In this document: in pieces, positions 6,903 through 7,069 of the stretch | Position numbering within the stretch: position 1 is the stretch's first letter | How the letters are laid out: each line of letters opens with the position of its first letter | Assembly (NCBI GenBank): GCA_944382805.1 | Contig: CALWNS010000137.1 | Span: forward strand, 1 to 7,069 | Length of the DNA stretch: 7,069 nucleotides | Direction of reading: 5' to 3' | Source of the DNA: an uncultured Gemmiger sp. | GTDB taxonomy: Bacteria; Bacillota; Clostridia; Oscillospirales; Ruminococcaceae | Notes under the pieces: generated by a model | Database searches by the model: none | Told to the model about the DNA's origin: nothing | Seen by the model: only the letters and a program-made list of their open reading frames with translations | Made by a program: the position numbers and the translations under genes

Positions 6903-6960
6903 ACGGCAGGCTGCCGTTGGGGCATTTTCCCGGCCCGATAGCGTTGCGGGTTTCACTTTT
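6902..6960 (+). terminator. Possible operon terminator region (weak)
   Basis: A perfect hairpin begins on the last base of the flavoprotein stop codon: AACGGCA (6902-6908), loop GGC, TGCCGTT (6912-6918). It is followed by GGGGCATTTTCCC rather than a clean T run. A second, weaker stem, CCCG (6934-6937) with CGGG (6947-6950), is followed by the T-rich tract TTTCACTTTT (6951-6960). Either or both could end the operon transcript, but neither is a textbook intrinsic terminator. Confidence 0.35.
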
Positions 6961-6982
6961 ACCGTTGGGCGGTGGGAGGCGT

Positions 6983-7067
6983 TCCTCTTTCGTCCCCGAA
7001 AGAGGACCCGAGAAAGGAGCCACCGTTCCGAAGCGGTGGACGCCGGCTTGAGGGCCTTGCCCTCAAG
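6983..7067. repeat. Cluster of perfect inverted repeats (structured intergenic element)
   Basis: Three inverted repeats lie in 85 nt. The first is TCCTCTTTCG (6983-6992), loop TCCC, CGAAAGAGGA (6997-7006). The second is CCACCG (7020-7025), loop TTCCGAAG, CGGTGG (7034-7039). The third is CTTGAGGGC (7047-7055), loop CTT, GCCCTCAAG (7059-7067). No convincing open frame crosses them, and none is followed by a T run on either strand within the window. The element may be a structured RNA, a palindromic intergenic repeat, or a leader/trailer of an unseen neighbouring gene. It runs to the right edge, so its full extent is unknown. I do not recognise it as a named RNA family. Confidence 0.55.
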
Positions 7068-7069
7068 AC

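Noticed and set aside
5637..6956. 439-codon open frame on the - strand
   Set aside because: Opposite the well-supported BaiN-like gene, with biased composition and no motif. Its N-terminal codons run into the hairpin region.
7013..7069. AAAGGAG followed by GTG at 7036, possible start of a downstream gene
   Set aside because: The spacing of 16 nt is too long, the GTG lies inside a perfect inverted repeat, and the frame is cut by the window edge after 11 codons.

Overview
The window is very GC-rich (roughly two thirds GC by eye, not counted) and densely coding on the + strand only. Six complete genes and the 3' end of a seventh run head to tail. The junctions are 15 nt, a 4-nt ATGA overlap, 27 nt, a second 4-nt ATGA overlap, 20 nt and a 14-nt overlap. 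That packing, with ribosome-binding sites lying inside upstream genes and no visible internal promoter or terminator, indicates one long operon that starts upstream of the window. Protein style and the BaiN/HI0933-type flavoprotein fit a high-GC anaerobic Clostridia lineage (Oscillospiraceae-like, such as Gemmiger, Subdoligranulum or Faecalibacterium relatives). This assignment is an impression from the sequence, not a database result.

Layout: (1) 2-259, C-terminal end of a probable NAD-dependent epimerase/dehydratase; (2) 275-1078, xylose-isomerase-like sugar phosphate isomerase/epimerase; (3) 1075-1860, soluble DPM1-like family-2 glycosyltransferase; (4) 1888-3006, DAO-fold FAD-dependent oxidoreductase with a four-cysteine cluster; (5) 3003-3923, a second, divergent family-2 glycosyltransferase with two C-terminal membrane helices (GtrB-like architecture); (6) 3944-5689, polytopic membrane protein resembling GT-C glycosyltransferases; (7) 5676-6902, BaiN/YhiN/HI0933-family flavoprotein. 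The last 167 nt (6903-7069) have no gene but hold several perfect inverted repeats.

Working together (inference): genes 1, 2 and 4 look like cytoplasmic sugar-modifying enzymes (epimerase/dehydratase, aldose-ketose type isomerase or epimerase, flavin-dependent oxidase or dehydrogenase). Genes 3 and 5 could move the sugar onto a polyprenyl-phosphate or related carrier. Gene 6 could use a lipid-linked sugar on the outer face of the membrane. The set reads as a compact module for making and transferring an unusual sugar to a surface glycan, polymer or lipid, whose product cannot be read from sequence. Gene 7 has no obvious place in that pathway and may simply be co-transcribed.

The most notable items are the cassette itself, the C-x7-C-x7-C-x2-C cluster in the flavoprotein, the non-canonical donor-site motifs in both glycosyltransferases, and the hairpin cluster at the right edge. 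Two hairpin loops of that cluster become GNRA- and UUCG-type tetraloops when read on the - strand.
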